64,000 nt of DNA from Chryseobacterium sp. SN22 (GCF_008329705.1 NZ_VTSX01000009.1:62001-126000); one strand, 5' to 3'. Positions 15,623 through 24,460 are shown, counted from the first letter of the stretch. A program made the numbers and translations. The notes: generated by a model not told the origin, from the letters alone.

Positions 15623-17131
15623 TTAATCTTCCGAAGTTTCCAGGGTGATCTGGGAATTTTCCACCAGGCTTGGCGGCAGGTCTTTTTTGTTTTTAATTCC
15701 TAAAGACTTTAATTTCTGGGTCTGAAGGATAAGATTGTCGTTTCCTGTAGAGAGCTGTTTGTAAGCTTCGTTATAAACATTTTTGGCCTGATCCAGGTTT
15801 TTTCCAACTTTTTCCAGGTTTTCCATAAAGGTTACGAATTTATCATACAGTTTGGCGCCTCTGTCGGCAATCTCCACAGAATTCCGGTTTTGGTATTCCC
15901 TTTTCCAAAGGTCCGCAATCAGTTTTAAGGAAGTTATTAAATTGCTCGGATTCAATAACAGGATTCTCCGGTCGTAGGCATAATTCCAAAGGTTCTGATC
16001 GGCCTGCATGGCTGCAATGTAAGCCGGCTCGCTGGGAATAAACATCATTACGAAATCCAGTGATTTTCCATAATCGTCATAGGCCTTCTGACTGAGCTGG
16101 GTGATGTGGTTCTTAATGGACGATAAATGCTGGTTGAGCTTCATCAGGTAAACATCCTGATCCGTTTCATCTACCAGATCCGTAAAGGCGGTCAGTGAGA
16201 CCTTGGAATCGATGATCACATTTCTTTCATCCGGATATTTTACTACGGCATCAGGCCGCATTTTCTTGCCTGAAAATTCGGAAAAGAGGGCTTTGTTGTC
16301 TTCATCCCGGAGCTCATGTTCCAGGAAATACTCTCTCCCTTTTACCAGTCCGGATTTCTCCAGGATGCTTTCCAGGATCATCTCGCCCCAGTTTCCCTGG
16401 GTTTTGCTTTCACCCTTCAGGGCACGGGTCAGTTTTTTGGCATCTTCGGAAATCTGCTGGTTGAGTTCGGCCAGTTCCTTTACTTTTTCGGCCAGGGAAA
16501 AACGTTCTTTGTTTTCTTTTTCATAGGCTTCATTCACCCGGTTTTTCAGATCCGTAATTTTTTCCTGAAAAGGTTCAAGGATGCTTTTTAAATTATTTTG
16601 ATTTAAAGTGGTAAACCTTTCCGTTTTTTCTTCCAGGATTTTATTGGCCAGATTTTCGAACTGAAGTTTGGAATCTTCCTGAATCTTAGCGATTTCTTCT
16701 TTCTGAGTCTGCAGGGATTTTTGCAAGCTTTCATTAATGGCTGAAAGTTCTGAGTTTTTGGCAAACAGCGATTGTTTTTCATCTGAAAGAAGTTCTATCT
16801 GGTTATTCTGCCGGGCAGTAAATTCCTTCTGTTCTGAAAACTGCTTTTGCAGGGAACCATATTCCGCTGAAATTCTGGCAAATTCATTTTTCAGATCATT
16901 GAAAAGATCCGTCTGCTGAACAGTATATTCTTTTTCCTGTTCCAGCTGCCGGCTCAGTTCCCCGATCTTAAGGCCTGCATTTTCCAGGTCTGAATTGTTT
17001 TTAATATATAAACCGTTCAGCCCGTCATAAGAACTTCTGGATACGCTTGATGATCTCAAAGCGAAATACACAATAGCCGCTCCGATAATCCCTCCCGCTA
17101 TACATCCGATCATTAAATAGGTTATCTCCAT
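15623..17131 (-). CDS. rmuC: DNA recombination protein RmuC homolog
   Basis: A 502-residue protein with an N-terminal membrane helix (residues 4-24), a long coiled coil (about 45-215, rich in Glu/Lys/Gln), and the RmuC nuclease-like domain (about 230-440). The PD-(D/E)xK-type core is visible as MRPDAVVKYPDERNVIIDSK, followed by VMMFIPSEPAYIAA and RILLLNPSNLITSL. RmuC limits genome rearrangement at inverted repeats in E. coli. Standard length; single gene with its own terminator. Confidence 0.93.
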   Translation of the reverse strand: MEITYLMIGCIAGGIIGAAIVYFALRSSSVSRSSYDGLNGLYIKNNSDLENAGLKIGELSRQLEQEKEYTVQQTDLFNDLKNEFARISAEYGSLQKQFSEQKEFTARQNNQIELLSDEKQSLFAKNSELSAINESLQKSLQTQKEEIAKIQEDSKLQFENLANKILEEKTERFTTLNQNNLKSILEPFQEKITDLKNRVNEAYEKENKERFSLAEKVKELAELNQQISEDAKKLTRALKGESKTQGNWGEMILESILEKSGLVKGREYFLEHELRDEDNKALFSEFSGKKMRPDAVVKYPDERNVIIDSKVSLTAFTDLVDETDQDVYLMKLNQHLSSIKNHITQLSQKAYDDYGKSLDFVMMFIPSEPAYIAAMQADQNLWNYAYDRRILLLNPSNLITSLKLIADLWKREYQNRNSVEIADRGAKLYDKFVTFMENLEKVGKNLDQAKNVYNEAYKQLSTGNDNLILQTQKLKSLGIKNKKDLPPSLVENSQITLETSED

Positions 17132-17313
17132 TGATCAAAATTACAAAAAGGAAAGGGTATTCTTTTTACGGGAACCCGTAATTTTTATTCAGGGCAGGAA
17201 ATTGAGTGTTTACCGGTAGAAAATTTGTAGCAAACCTCAAAAATTCAGGAGTACATTTGGAAAATCAATTTGTTTTCCGTTATTTCATACAGTCAAATTG
17301 TAAAATTTAATCT

Positions 17314-17973
17314 ATGAAATTCTTAAGCATAGCCGCGATTCTGTTTTCAGCGGCCGTATCGGGGCAGGACTTTACCAATTATGCAAAATATGAAAAGCAG
17401 AACCAGGAAGTTGTCGCCGGAAAGACCGCGCCCAACTCCGTTTTTATGGGCGATTCCATTACGGAAGGCTGGGTTTCCAAAGATCCTTCGTTTTTTAAAA
17501 AGAACAATTTTGTCGGCAGGGGAATCAGCGGACAGGTTACTTCCCAGATGCTTCTGAGATTCCGGGAAGATGTCATCAAGCTGAAACCGAAACGGGTAAT
17601 TATCCTTGGCGGTACCAATGATATTGCGGAAAACCAGGGACCGATTTCTTTGGATAAGGTCTTCGGAAATATTGTTTCGATGGCCGAACTGGCCAAAGCC
17701 AATAACATCAAGGTTGTTTTGTGTTCCGTTCTCCCGGCTTATGATTTCGGCTGGAGGAAAGACATGCATCCTGCGGATAAGGTAATTGCGCTCAACAAAA
17801 TGATTGAAGCGTATGCCAAAAAGCACAACATTCTTTATGTAGATTACCACTCCCAAATGAAAGATTCACGAAACGGCCTGGATAAAATCTATACTGAAGA
17901 CGAAATCCATCCCACTGAGAAAGGATATGAAAAAATGGAGGGTGTTCTCATGAAAAAGCTGAGCAAAATTTAA
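17314..17973 (+). CDS. Secreted SGNH/GDSL-type esterase or lipase
   Basis: A 219-residue exported hydrolase with signal peptide 1-17. SGNH blocks are all present: block I VFMGDSITEGW with nucleophile Ser48; block II GRGISGQVT; block III LGGTNDIAE with Asn102; block V DEIHPTEKGY with Asp196 and His199. The form resembles platelet-activating-factor acetylhydrolase-like or acetylxylan esterases; substrate unknown. No operon partners: the neighbour on the right is converging. Confidence 0.92.
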   Translation: MKFLSIAAILFSAAVSGQDFTNYAKYEKQNQEVVAGKTAPNSVFMGDSITEGWVSKDPSFFKKNNFVGRGISGQVTSQMLLRFREDVIKLKPKRVIILGGTNDIAENQGPISLDKVFGNIVSMAELAKANNIKVVLCSVLPAYDFGWRKDMHPADKVIALNKMIEAYAKKHNILYVDYHSQMKDSRNGLDKIYTEDEIHPTEKGYEKMEGVLMKKLSKI

Positions 17974-17989
17974 GACAGATATCTTTTAA

Positions 17990-18745
17990 CTAAATGTTTT
18001 TCGCAGCAGCCAGGATTTCTATATTTTTCCTTACGTCACTGCTCTCGCATTTTTTTAATTCTTTCAGCAATGCGGGAGTAAGGATGTCGGGATTTATAAT
18101 CTGTGAAGCAACTTTTGCGGCAGCATAATCCACAATTCCGATAACGGATTCTTTCAGAAGGTTAGGGGCGTTGGAAGCCATCACGGCTGTTGCCCAGGAG
18201 GTTTCCCTTGCCTTTGAAATGGCAAAATCAAGCACGGCGTTGTCTCTTCCGTTGGAGATTTTGTCAATCAGCTCTACCGGATAACAGATTTGGTTCAGGG
18301 AATCCTGTACTTTCTGGTTGATGGAGGCAATAACATTATTGATGTTTTCGAAATCTTTTTTCAGGGGAGCAATCTTCCGATTGGGCATGATGGAGGCGGC
18401 GGAAATCCCCAGATCAAGATTGATATGGGCATTTATCCCCAGAAAAATATGCTGCAGGATCAGCAGGTTTTTATTTTTAGCCGCTTCAAAAGCGATATAC
18501 CAGGAATTGGTGCATCTTTTCCCTTTTGAATAGGCATCCCAGGCTTCGAGGTAGCGGGTGGCAAAGGCAATATCCAACAAAGTCATCCTCGGATTATCTT
18601 CAAACTTTTTCTGCTGAATCCCTTTAAGGACCTGTGCGGTCATGATCCTGTAAGTGCAGGCAAAATAGCCGGCCGGACTTTGGTTTTCTTGAGCCCAGAC
18701 AATGATCCCGTCTAATTTCTTAAGAACTTCTTCGATAGTTTTCAT
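17990..18745 (-). CDS. DUF5995 family protein
   Basis: A 251-residue, mostly helical soluble protein. The segment LQHIFLGINAHINLDLGI and upstream RYLEAWDAYSKGKR with SWYIAFEAAK match the DUF5995 family, whose function is unknown. The conserved His/Asn/Asp cluster in GINAHINLDL could bind a metal, by inference. No signal peptide. Its 3' end converges with the SGNH gene 16 bases away. Confidence 0.8.
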   Translation of the reverse strand: MKTIEEVLKKLDGIIVWAQENQSPAGYFACTYRIMTAQVLKGIQQKKFEDNPRMTLLDIAFATRYLEAWDAYSKGKRCTNSWYIAFEAAKNKNLLILQHIFLGINAHINLDLGISAASIMPNRKIAPLKKDFENINNVIASINQKVQDSLNQICYPVELIDKISNGRDNAVLDFAISKARETSWATAVMASNAPNLLKESVIGIVDYAAAKVASQIINPDILTPALLKELKKCESSDVRKNIEILAAAKNI

Positions 18746-18807
18746 GATGTTTTTGTTTGGATAAATATAAGAAAAAGCTTCTGCGAATGTTTAAATGAGC
18801 TAAAAAT

Positions 18808-18832
18808 AAAAAGTGAGCCGGCAGACTCACTT
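18808..18832 (-). terminator. Terminator of the first cysteine-rich peptide gene
   Basis: Stem AAGTGAG / CTCACTT with a loop of 8 bases; on the minus strand followed by TTTTATTTTTA. Confidence 0.75.
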
Positions 18833-18842
18833 CATCTTTTGA

Positions 18843-19088
18843 TTAAGGTTGTGTTAAAGTGGGAACTCCGATTTCCGGTGGCGGGCAGATTCCTGTATTC
18901 ATCATACACGTTCCTCCCATGCAGGTATAATTTGTCATTGAGGAAGTTCCGTCAGAACACATGATTAAAGCCTCTCCGTAATGGGCACAATCCCTGTTGG
19001 AATAGCATTCCAAGGCAGGATACAATGTCCCTCCAAAGATATTTTTAAGATCTTCTCTTGAAAGTTTAACTACGTTTGAATTTTTCAT
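18843..19088 (-). CDS. Bacteriocin-like peptide with double-glycine leader, six Cys (peptide 1)
   Basis: An 81-residue precursor. The leader MKNSNVVKLSREDLKNIFGG has the LSREDLKxIxGG pattern of Bacteroidota GG-leader natural-product precursors, with cleavage predicted after Gly20. The 61-residue core has six cysteines (28, 34, 44, 56, 61, 68) and a Pro-rich end. Such leaders are normally cut by a C39-peptidase ABC transporter; none is encoded nearby. It is divergent from a second peptide of the same design at 19348-19518. Whether the product is toxic, signalling or structural is unknown. Confidence 0.82.
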   Translation of the reverse strand: MKNSNVVKLSREDLKNIFGGTLYPALECYSNRDCAHYGEALIMCSDGTSSMTNYTCMGGTCMMNTGICPPPEIGVPTLTQP

Positions 19089-19347
19089 AGGAATACATTT
19101 TATGATTGGTATATTGTTTTAATGGTCTTATCGTATGGTTTTTAAACATACACCTAAGATAGTAAAATAATCATTGAGTGAATCTATCCTTTTTATTATT
19201 ACACACGCGTGCAGCCTGAATTGTTTATAAACTGGTATTATTTTTTGTATTGAAATAATGTGTATATTTAAATCTCCATTAATGGAATTAAATAGAGGCG
19301 TCCGAAAATCTTAGAGAGTAGGAAAAATCAAAACCAAACAAATTATT

Positions 19348-19518
19348 ATGAAAAATTTAAAAACATTAAACAGAAAAGAATTAAAGAATGTTCTAGGAGG
19401 GGCTACTTTAGCTTGTGAAGCGCCGGTGGACGGAGGCTGCAGTAAGCCTGGATACATTTTCTGCAGTAATCCATATTGCTGTTATCCTCCTAACAAGCCA
19501 TTTATTTGTCTTGACTAA
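19348..19518 (+). CDS. Bacteriocin-like peptide with double-glycine leader, six Cys (peptide 2)
   Basis: A 56-residue frame shorter than usual gene-calling limits. The leader MKNLKTLNRKELKNVLGG parallels peptide 1 (LNRKELKNVLGG against LSREDLKNIFGG) and ends in Gly17-Gly18. The 38-residue core has six cysteines (23, 31, 39, 44, 45, 54) and is Gly/Pro rich. It has its own strong terminator 12 bases after the stop. The 259-base gap to peptide 1 holds a 12-base palindrome TCCATTAATGGA (19275-19286) but no clear promoter match. Confidence 0.82.
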   Translation: MKNLKTLNRKELKNVLGGATLACEAPVDGGCSKPGYIFCSNPYCCYPPNKPFICLD

Positions 19519-19529
19519 TCTTGAATAAT

Positions 19530-19566
19530 AACAGGCTGCCTTAAATATGTGGCAGCCTGTTTTATT
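19530..19566. terminator. Terminator after peptide 2
   Basis: Perfect 10-bp stem ACAGGCTGCC / GGCAGCCTGT with a 10-base loop, followed by TTTTATTTTT. It overlaps the last bases of the converging lipoprotein gene. Confidence 0.88.
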
Positions 19567-20296
19567 TTTGATAATATAGTAATTCAATTTTATTATCCTG
19601 AATATGTAATAGCCCACTTTTAGGATTTTGAAAGTATAGGCTGAGATTATTGTCTGCCTTCCTTACAATAATCGGTTCAGAATAAAACAGCTTTTCTGGA
19701 AGTTTTAAAATAGTTTTGAACTTCTTGTCTTTCAATTCAGATATTGTGGTTTCTTTTCCGTCATGGCTTGAAAGAACAGAATATAGTTTCTGATTATAAA
19801 CAAAACTTGCCGTGATGATCACACCAGAAGAATCAACTAATTTTTTTGTTCCCTGATCAGATTGTGCCTCATATTGTCTGGTTATAATACCTGGAAGATT
19901 GAGTGGAATCTTCTCGGTTAATTTCATTGATTCCGGATTTGAAATCTCTAAAATGTAAGAATTTCCCCACAGATGGTCTAAAGAGTTTGAAATATAATAC
20001 TTACCGTTTATTTTATTTACCGAGACAGGGCAGGTCGCTATTGCATAGTAAATAAGACTGCTTTTTCTGTTTTTAAAATAAATTGTGCCTCCCCATTCTC
20101 CCGAACAGCTTTTCCAGACTTCATATTTTTCATCTTTATACAGCAAGCCGTAATAAGCCGCATCTTTGAATTGTAATTGTTTTAATTCATCAACAATATT
20201 TTTTTTAACAAAACGGGTTTTAATTTCAAATACAGAATGCTCTTTTTTACATCCAATCGAGACTAATAGCAGGACTAAAAGAGAAATGCTTTTCAT
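19562..20296 (-). CDS. Lipoprotein of unknown function
   Basis: A 244-residue protein with lipobox SIGC (Cys16, followed by KK). The mature part is predicted mostly beta (YEVWKSCSGEWGGTIYF, YYISNSLDHLWGNSYILEI, SLYFQNPKSGLLHIQDN) and may form a small propeller or sandwich. No family recognised. A -7-like box TAACTTTG lies at 20330-20337 on the minus strand, inside the end of the preceding small gene, so it may have its own promoter. Confidence 0.8.
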   Translation of the reverse strand: MKSISLLVLLLVSIGCKKEHSVFEIKTRFVKKNIVDELKQLQFKDAAYYGLLYKDEKYEVWKSCSGEWGGTIYFKNRKSSLIYYAIATCPVSVNKINGKYYISNSLDHLWGNSYILEISNPESMKLTEKIPLNLPGIITRQYEAQSDQGTKKLVDSSGVIITASFVYNQKLYSVLSSHDGKETTISELKDKKFKTILKLPEKLFYSEPIIVRKADNNLSLYFQNPKSGLLHIQDNKIELLYYQK

Positions 20297-20334
20297 TCAG
20301 ATTGAAGTTAAAGATAGTTATTATTAAAACAAAG

Positions 20335-20460
20335 TTACTTGCTGCTATTGTTGCTTACAGCTGAAGTTCCCGGTTTTCCCGGCGCTCCGTTTTTTCCTTT
20401 CATAATGACACATGACGTCATCAGGCTTCCGGTGATAAGCAGACAGGCTATTCGCTTCAT
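20335..20460 (-). CDS. Very small lipoprotein with collagen-like Gly-x-Pro segment
   Basis: A 41-residue frame. The N terminus MKRIACLLITGSLMTSC is a good lipoprotein signal with lipobox LMTSC (Cys17). The mature part is only 25 residues and holds GAPGKPG, a short collagen-like stretch, before a Ser/Asn-rich end. It begins three bases after the pncB stop codon, so it is in the pncB operon. The function is unknown. The short length could mean a truncated remnant, but the intact signal and tight spacing favour a real gene. Confidence 0.6.
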   Translation of the reverse strand: MKRIACLLITGSLMTSCVIMKGKNGAPGKPGTSAVSNNSSK

Positions 20461-20463
20461 TCC

Positions 20464-21642
20464 TTATTCTTTAATTCTTAAAAATTCTTTTGCCAATTCA
20501 ATCATCTTCGGATCACCGGTGTATTTTCCATGCTCGTCGGAAAGCTTTACGGTAGGGATGAGCTCTTTGTTCGGAGCCTGAACGCCGATCAGCTTCATCA
20601 CGATATTCATTGGCTTCAAACCGACGTCATTGGTCAGATTGGTTCCGATACCGAAAGATATCCCGATTTTTCCGTTGCAGTAATTGGTGATTTCTTCCAC
20701 TTTCTCAAGATTGAGGCCGTCGGAAAAGATGATGTATTTAAATAAAGGATTGATGCCGTGTTTCTGGTAATGGGCAATGGTCTTGTCTGCAAATTCCAGG
20801 GGATCGCCGCTGTCATGACGGACACCGTCAAAAAGTTTCGCAAATTTTTTGTCAAACTGCTGGAAGAAAACATCGGTGGTATAAGTATCGGAAAGAGCAA
20901 CACCCAGATCCCCGCGGTAAACATCTACCCAATGTTCGAGGGCCAGCTCATTGGCCATTTTGAAACCGTATTCCGCTGCGTGGAACATAAACCATTCGTG
21001 TGCGTGGGTACCGATTGGTTTTACGCCGTATTTCATCGCGAAATGTACATTGGATGTCCCGATAAAAGTAGAATCTTTCTTCTGCATCAGGGCTTCCATG
21101 ACCAGGTTCTGTACTTTATGGGAATGTCTTCTTCTGGTTCCAAACTCAGCGAAATTTACCCCAAGTTTGGCCAGGGCATCTGCTTTTTCGAGGGTTTTGC
21201 TCATCACGACCTCATTGGAATCCCTTTCCATGTGGTTCATTTCATAGTGTAGTTCGCTGATGAGTGCCAGCAGCGGGACTTCCCAAAGAATGGTGCGGTA
21301 CCAAAGACCTTCTACCGTTACGGAAAGCTCGCTGCCTTCCTGGTGGATCTTTACTTCAGACGGATCGTAATGGTAGCCTTCCAGGAAATCCAGATAAGGA
21401 AGATCGATGTACGGACACATTCTGGCCATGAATTTCTTTTCCTCTTTCGTTAATTTAAGCTCTGCCATTTTATTAACGGCTTCCCACAAAGCGGCATCGA
21501 AACCTTCCGGGAACTGGTGTTTTCCCCTGTTGATAAATTCATATTTTACAATGGAGCCGGGAAATAATTTTACCACGGCATTCTGCATGGTTATTTTATA
21601 GAAGTCGTTATCCAGAATGGAGTTTAAACGTACGTTGTGCAT
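20464..21642 (-). CDS. pncB: Nicotinate phosphoribosyltransferase
   Basis: A 392-residue enzyme of NAD salvage: nicotinate + PRPP (+ATP) to nicotinate mononucleotide. Family blocks visible: LDNDFYKITMQNAV at the N terminus, EFGTRRRHSHKVQ (phosphate/pyridine site), THAHEWFMFHAAEYG, GVRHDSGDPLEFADK (PRPP site) and LTNDVG. The start at 21642 (MHNVRLNS) is preferred over an upstream ATG at 21663 because a minus-strand -7 box lies at 21661-21668 between them. A 41-residue lipoprotein gene follows in the operon. Confidence 0.94.
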   Translation of the reverse strand: MHNVRLNSILDNDFYKITMQNAVVKLFPGSIVKYEFINRGKHQFPEGFDAALWEAVNKMAELKLTKEEKKFMARMCPYIDLPYLDFLEGYHYDPSEVKIHQEGSELSVTVEGLWYRTILWEVPLLALISELHYEMNHMERDSNEVVMSKTLEKADALAKLGVNFAEFGTRRRHSHKVQNLVMEALMQKKDSTFIGTSNVHFAMKYGVKPIGTHAHEWFMFHAAEYGFKMANELALEHWVDVYRGDLGVALSDTYTTDVFFQQFDKKFAKLFDGVRHDSGDPLEFADKTIAHYQKHGINPLFKYIIFSDGLNLEKVEEITNYCNGKIGISFGIGTNLTNDVGLKPMNIVMKLIGVQAPNKELIPTVKLSDEHGKYTGDPKMIELAKEFLRIKE

Positions 21643-21660
21643 AATTGTGTAATTTATACG

Positions 21661-21668
21661 CAAATTTA
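21661..21668 (-). promoter_or_regulatory. -7 box of pncB
   Basis: TAAATTTG on the minus strand, 18 bases upstream of the chosen pncB start. No clear -33 TTG; used here mainly to reject the longer start. Confidence 0.45.
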
Positions 21669-21677
21669 GTAATTAAA

Positions 21678-21710
21678 AATAAAATCACCTAAATGTAAGG
21701 TGATTTTTTT
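21678..21710 (-). terminator. Terminator of dps
   Basis: Stem AAATCACCT-type arms (AAATCACC / GGTGATTT) with an 8-9 base loop; T-rich on both sides. It lies between dps and pncB on the minus strand. Confidence 0.75.
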
Positions 21711-21734
21711 GATTTTTCGTGATAAAATTTCAGG

Positions 21735-22211
21735 TTACTTCCCAAGGTAAGAATTGTACATCCAGACTTCCTTCTCCTGTTCGGTAATGTAATCGCTCAT
21801 CTGGGAGTTGGTTCCTTCGTCACCGGCTTTATCGGTAATGTCCAGCAATTCTCTCTGAAGGTCAATCACAACTTTAAAGGAATTCAGGATGTTTTCCACA
21901 CTTTTGGTGCCATCACTAACCTCCTGGCTTTCCTGAATAGTTGCTACTTTCAGGTAATCCGAATAGTTGTGGGCCGGAGTAGCGCCCAGTGTCAGGATTC
22001 TTTCTGCAATTTCGTCGATTTTCAAAACCAGACTGTTGTATAATTCTTCAAACTTAGGATGGAGGGTGAAGAACTGATCCCCTTTGATATTCCAGTGGGA
22101 ACCTCTTGTGTTCTGATAAAATACGGAATAGTTGGCTAAAAGAATATTCAGTTTTTCTGCAATTTTTGTACAATCTTCTTCCTGAAGACCGATAATATTA
22201 GCATTTTTCAT
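21735..22211 (-). CDS. dps: Dps family DNA-binding ferritin-like protein
   Basis: A 158-residue four-helix protein that stores iron and protects DNA in starved or oxidatively stressed cells. The inter-subunit ferroxidase site is visible in the segment GSHWNIKGDQFFTLHPKFEE (conserved His, Asp and Glu). The start MKNANIIGLQ at 22211 is preferred over the longer frame (to 22343), whose extra 44 residues would run through the divergent promoter and look nothing like a Dps N terminus. Terminator directly after. Confidence 0.93.
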   Translation of the reverse strand: MKNANIIGLQEEDCTKIAEKLNILLANYSVFYQNTRGSHWNIKGDQFFTLHPKFEELYNSLVLKIDEIAERILTLGATPAHNYSDYLKVATIQESQEVSDGTKSVENILNSFKVVIDLQRELLDITDKAGDEGTNSQMSDYITEQEKEVWMYNSYLGK

Positions 22212-22240
22212 GTGAGTAAGCAGTTTATTATTTCTAAAAA

Positions 22241-22248
22241 CAAAATTA
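22241..22248 (-). promoter_or_regulatory. -7 box of dps
   Basis: TAATTTTG on the minus strand, 30 bases upstream of the dps ATG. No good -33 partner, which may point to an activated (stress-controlled) promoter. Confidence 0.45.
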
Positions 22249-22273
22249 AGTAAATATTGTGCCGAAAACATGG

Positions 22274-22300
22274 TTGGGTGATTGATGATACTTATCTTTG
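22274..22300 (+). promoter_or_regulatory. Promoter of the GT-C-like membrane protein gene
   Basis: TTG (22274-22276), 16-base spacer, TATCTTTG (22293-22300). It argues that translation starts at 22312 or, more likely, 22324 rather than at the upstream ATG at 22282. Confidence 0.55.
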
Positions 22301-22323
22301 AGATTTTTAGAATGAATGTAAAT

Positions 22324-23913
22324 ATGAGATCGTCTCCGGACACAGGTTCAAAAAGTCTTTGGATTTCATTGTCCGTATTTTTTGCGGTTTGTGCTGCATA
22401 TTATATTTTATCAATTACAAAAACTGATGGACATTATGTGTATCCTATTGATGACGCTTATATTCATCTGGCAATGGCGAAAAATTTTGCCTTTTATGAA
22501 GTGTGGGGTGTTACCCGGCATGAGTTTTCTTCCACTTCTTCTTCGCCTTTATTTACCTTACTTTTAAGTTTTTTAATTAAAATTTTCGGAAATAATGACC
22601 AGATTCCTTTGGGTGTGAATCTCATTTTCGGAGCGGGGACCGTTTATATTCTGAATCTTTATTTCGGCAGTTTATTCAGCAAGGTTACACCGGTTGTGCT
22701 TTCGGTGCTTTTTACTTTATTCATTTCGGTGCTGCATCTTCAGGTTTTATCCGGAATGGAGCATGTGCTGCATGTTTTTTTATTTGCTTTAAATATTTAT
22801 TGCCTTACCCGTCTTGAAAATAAACGGACTTTATTAGGATTCTACCTATCTTTAGTATTGATGGGGCTGGTCCGTTTCGAGAGCATGTTTTATTTTGCCG
22901 TACTGGCTTTTGCTTTTATGGTGCTTAAAAAATGGGAGAGGGCAGTTTTTATTTTATTGGCGGGTTTTATTCCGATTGCTGTTTTCTGTTATATCAATTA
23001 TCAGCATGACGGATACCTCTTTCCTAATTCGGTGGTAGTAAAAGGAACAAAGCTTCCATTTGACAGCCATCTTCCGCATCAGCTGAAACAGATTTTTCTG
23101 GATAATTTCCTTCTAAATATCAGTTTTTATAAGATCGGGTTTTTTCCGATACTGATAGGTCTGGTGTTGTTATTCAGGGATTTTAAGAATGAAAAATTTC
23201 AACGTACCGTTCAGGATAATTTTCTGCTGATCGTTATGTCCCTCGTCATGATCTGCCATTCGATGTTCGCAGATCTGAAGGGGCTGTTCCGGTATGAAGC
23301 TTATCTGCTGGTCGGTTTTTTTATGGCCATTATTCCTGAAGTAAAAGGTTTTATCGAAGATTTCGGTTCTTATTTTAAAAAAGAAAAAGGGCTTTCCGTA
23401 TTTATCCTGATGAATGTGCTCCTGTTGTTCTATAAATCTTTCAGTGCGCACCAGATGTTGTCTGAAGGCGGGAAGAATATTTACGAACAGCAGATCCAGT
23501 CGGCAAAATTCCTGCATGCTTATTATAATGAAGCAGAAGTAGTAGCCAATGACATCGGGGCTGTTACTTATTTTACGGACATCCACCTGCTGGATACTGC
23601 GGGGCTGGGTTCTACAGAAACCATTCCTTTTAATGAAAATAAAAGAAAACCCGATCCTGCATTTGAATATTTCCTTACCCGGTATACGGCTGACCGGAAA
23701 TATGATATTGCTGTCATCTATGATGCATGGCTGAAGCCTTACATCCCTAAAAACTGGAAGAAAGCAGCCGTCCTGAAAATAAAAAATCCCGTTACGGTTG
23801 CAAGAGACGAAGTGTCGATCTATTCTGTAAATAATGCAGCCTTACCTGAACTTAAAGAGAATATCCGAAAATTTAAATGGAACCGGAATGTTCAGGTTAC
23901 CGTGGTGGATTAA
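22324..23913 (+). CDS. Polytopic membrane protein, probable GT-C-type glycosyltransferase
   Basis: About 529 residues with roughly ten membrane helices in the first 370 residues. After the first helix lies YPIDDAYIHLAMAKNF; an acidic pair (DD) in the first extracytoplasmic loop is the hallmark of GT-C glycosyltransferases that use lipid-linked sugars, and it is followed by the EFSSTSSSPL segment often seen in this superfamily. The last 150 residues form a soluble domain (DIGAVTYFTDIHLLDTAGLGS). Acceptor unknown. The start at 22324 is chosen because the promoter -7 box lies at 22293-22300. Confidence 0.7.
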   Translation: MRSSPDTGSKSLWISLSVFFAVCAAYYILSITKTDGHYVYPIDDAYIHLAMAKNFAFYEVWGVTRHEFSSTSSSPLFTLLLSFLIKIFGNNDQIPLGVNLIFGAGTVYILNLYFGSLFSKVTPVVLSVLFTLFISVLHLQVLSGMEHVLHVFLFALNIYCLTRLENKRTLLGFYLSLVLMGLVRFESMFYFAVLAFAFMVLKKWERAVFILLAGFIPIAVFCYINYQHDGYLFPNSVVVKGTKLPFDSHLPHQLKQIFLDNFLLNISFYKIGFFPILIGLVLLFRDFKNEKFQRTVQDNFLLIVMSLVMICHSMFADLKGLFRYEAYLLVGFFMAIIPEVKGFIEDFGSYFKKEKGLSVFILMNVLLLFYKSFSAHQMLSEGGKNIYEQQIQSAKFLHAYYNEAEVVANDIGAVTYFTDIHLLDTAGLGSTETIPFNENKRKPDPAFEYFLTRYTADRKYDIAVIYDAWLKPYIPKNWKKAAVLKIKNPVTVARDEVSIYSVNNAALPELKENIRKFKWNRNVQVTVVD

Positions 23914-23969
23914 ACCGTAAGTTGCTGTTAATTAATTTTTAAATAAAAATATTATTTCTCCATAACTGC

Positions 23970-23999
23970 TTGTTAATTAAAAAAATATTATTATTTTTG
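23970..23999 (+). promoter_or_regulatory. Promoter of the str operon
   Basis: TTG (23970-23972), 19-base spacer, TATTTTTG (23992-23999) then CACCC. An exact Bacteroidota sigma-A promoter, giving a short leader of about 20 bases before rpsL. Confidence 0.8.
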
Positions 24000-24023
24000 C
24001 ACCCTAAAATAAAAAGCAATTAA

Positions 24024-24437
24024 ATGCCTACTATTCAACAATTAGTAAGAAAAGGAAGAGCCACGCTTGCCAAGAAGAGCAAATCGGCTGCCCTTGATTC
24101 TTGTCCACAAAGACGCGGAGTATGTACGAGAGTATATACTACCACCCCTAAGAAACCTAACTCTGCACTAAGAAAAGTTGCAAGGGTAAGACTTTCTAAC
24201 GGGAAAGAAGTCAACGCCTACATCCCGGGCGAAGGACATAATCTTCAGGAGCACTCGATAGTATTGGTGAGAGGCGGAAGGGTGAAAGACCTACCGGGAG
24301 TACGTTACCACATCGTAAGAGGTGCATTGGACACTGCAGGTGTAAATGGAAGAACACAGAGAAGATCTAAGTACGGAGCTAAGAGACCTAAGCCAGGTCA
24401 GGCACCGGCTGCACCGGCTAAAGGAAAGAAAAAATAA
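24024..24437 (+). CDS. rpsL: 30S ribosomal protein S12
   Basis: 137 residues. The decoding-site loops are visible: [12 protein letters not shown] (streptomycin-relevant lysine) and [13 protein letters not shown]. The C terminus ends in a lysine tail (APAKGKKK). First gene of the str operon; both loops carry the usual sensitive-type residues. Confidence 0.98.
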   Translation: MPTIQQLVRKGRATLAKKSKSAALDSCPQRRGVCTRVYTTTPKKPNSALRKVARVRLSNGKEVNAYIPGEGHNLQEHSIVLVRGGRVKDLPGVRYHIVRGALDTAGVNGRTQRRSKYGAKRPKPGQAPAAPAKGKKK

Positions 24438-24460
24438 TCATTAAATAAGGTACAGAAACA

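Noticed and set aside
20758..21252. 164-residue plus-strand frame
   Set aside because: Antisense to pncB, which shows all family blocks.
22212..22343. N-terminal extension of Dps by 44 residues
   Set aside because: Hydrophobic text unlike any Dps N terminus and overlapping a divergent promoter; the ATG at 22211 fits the family.
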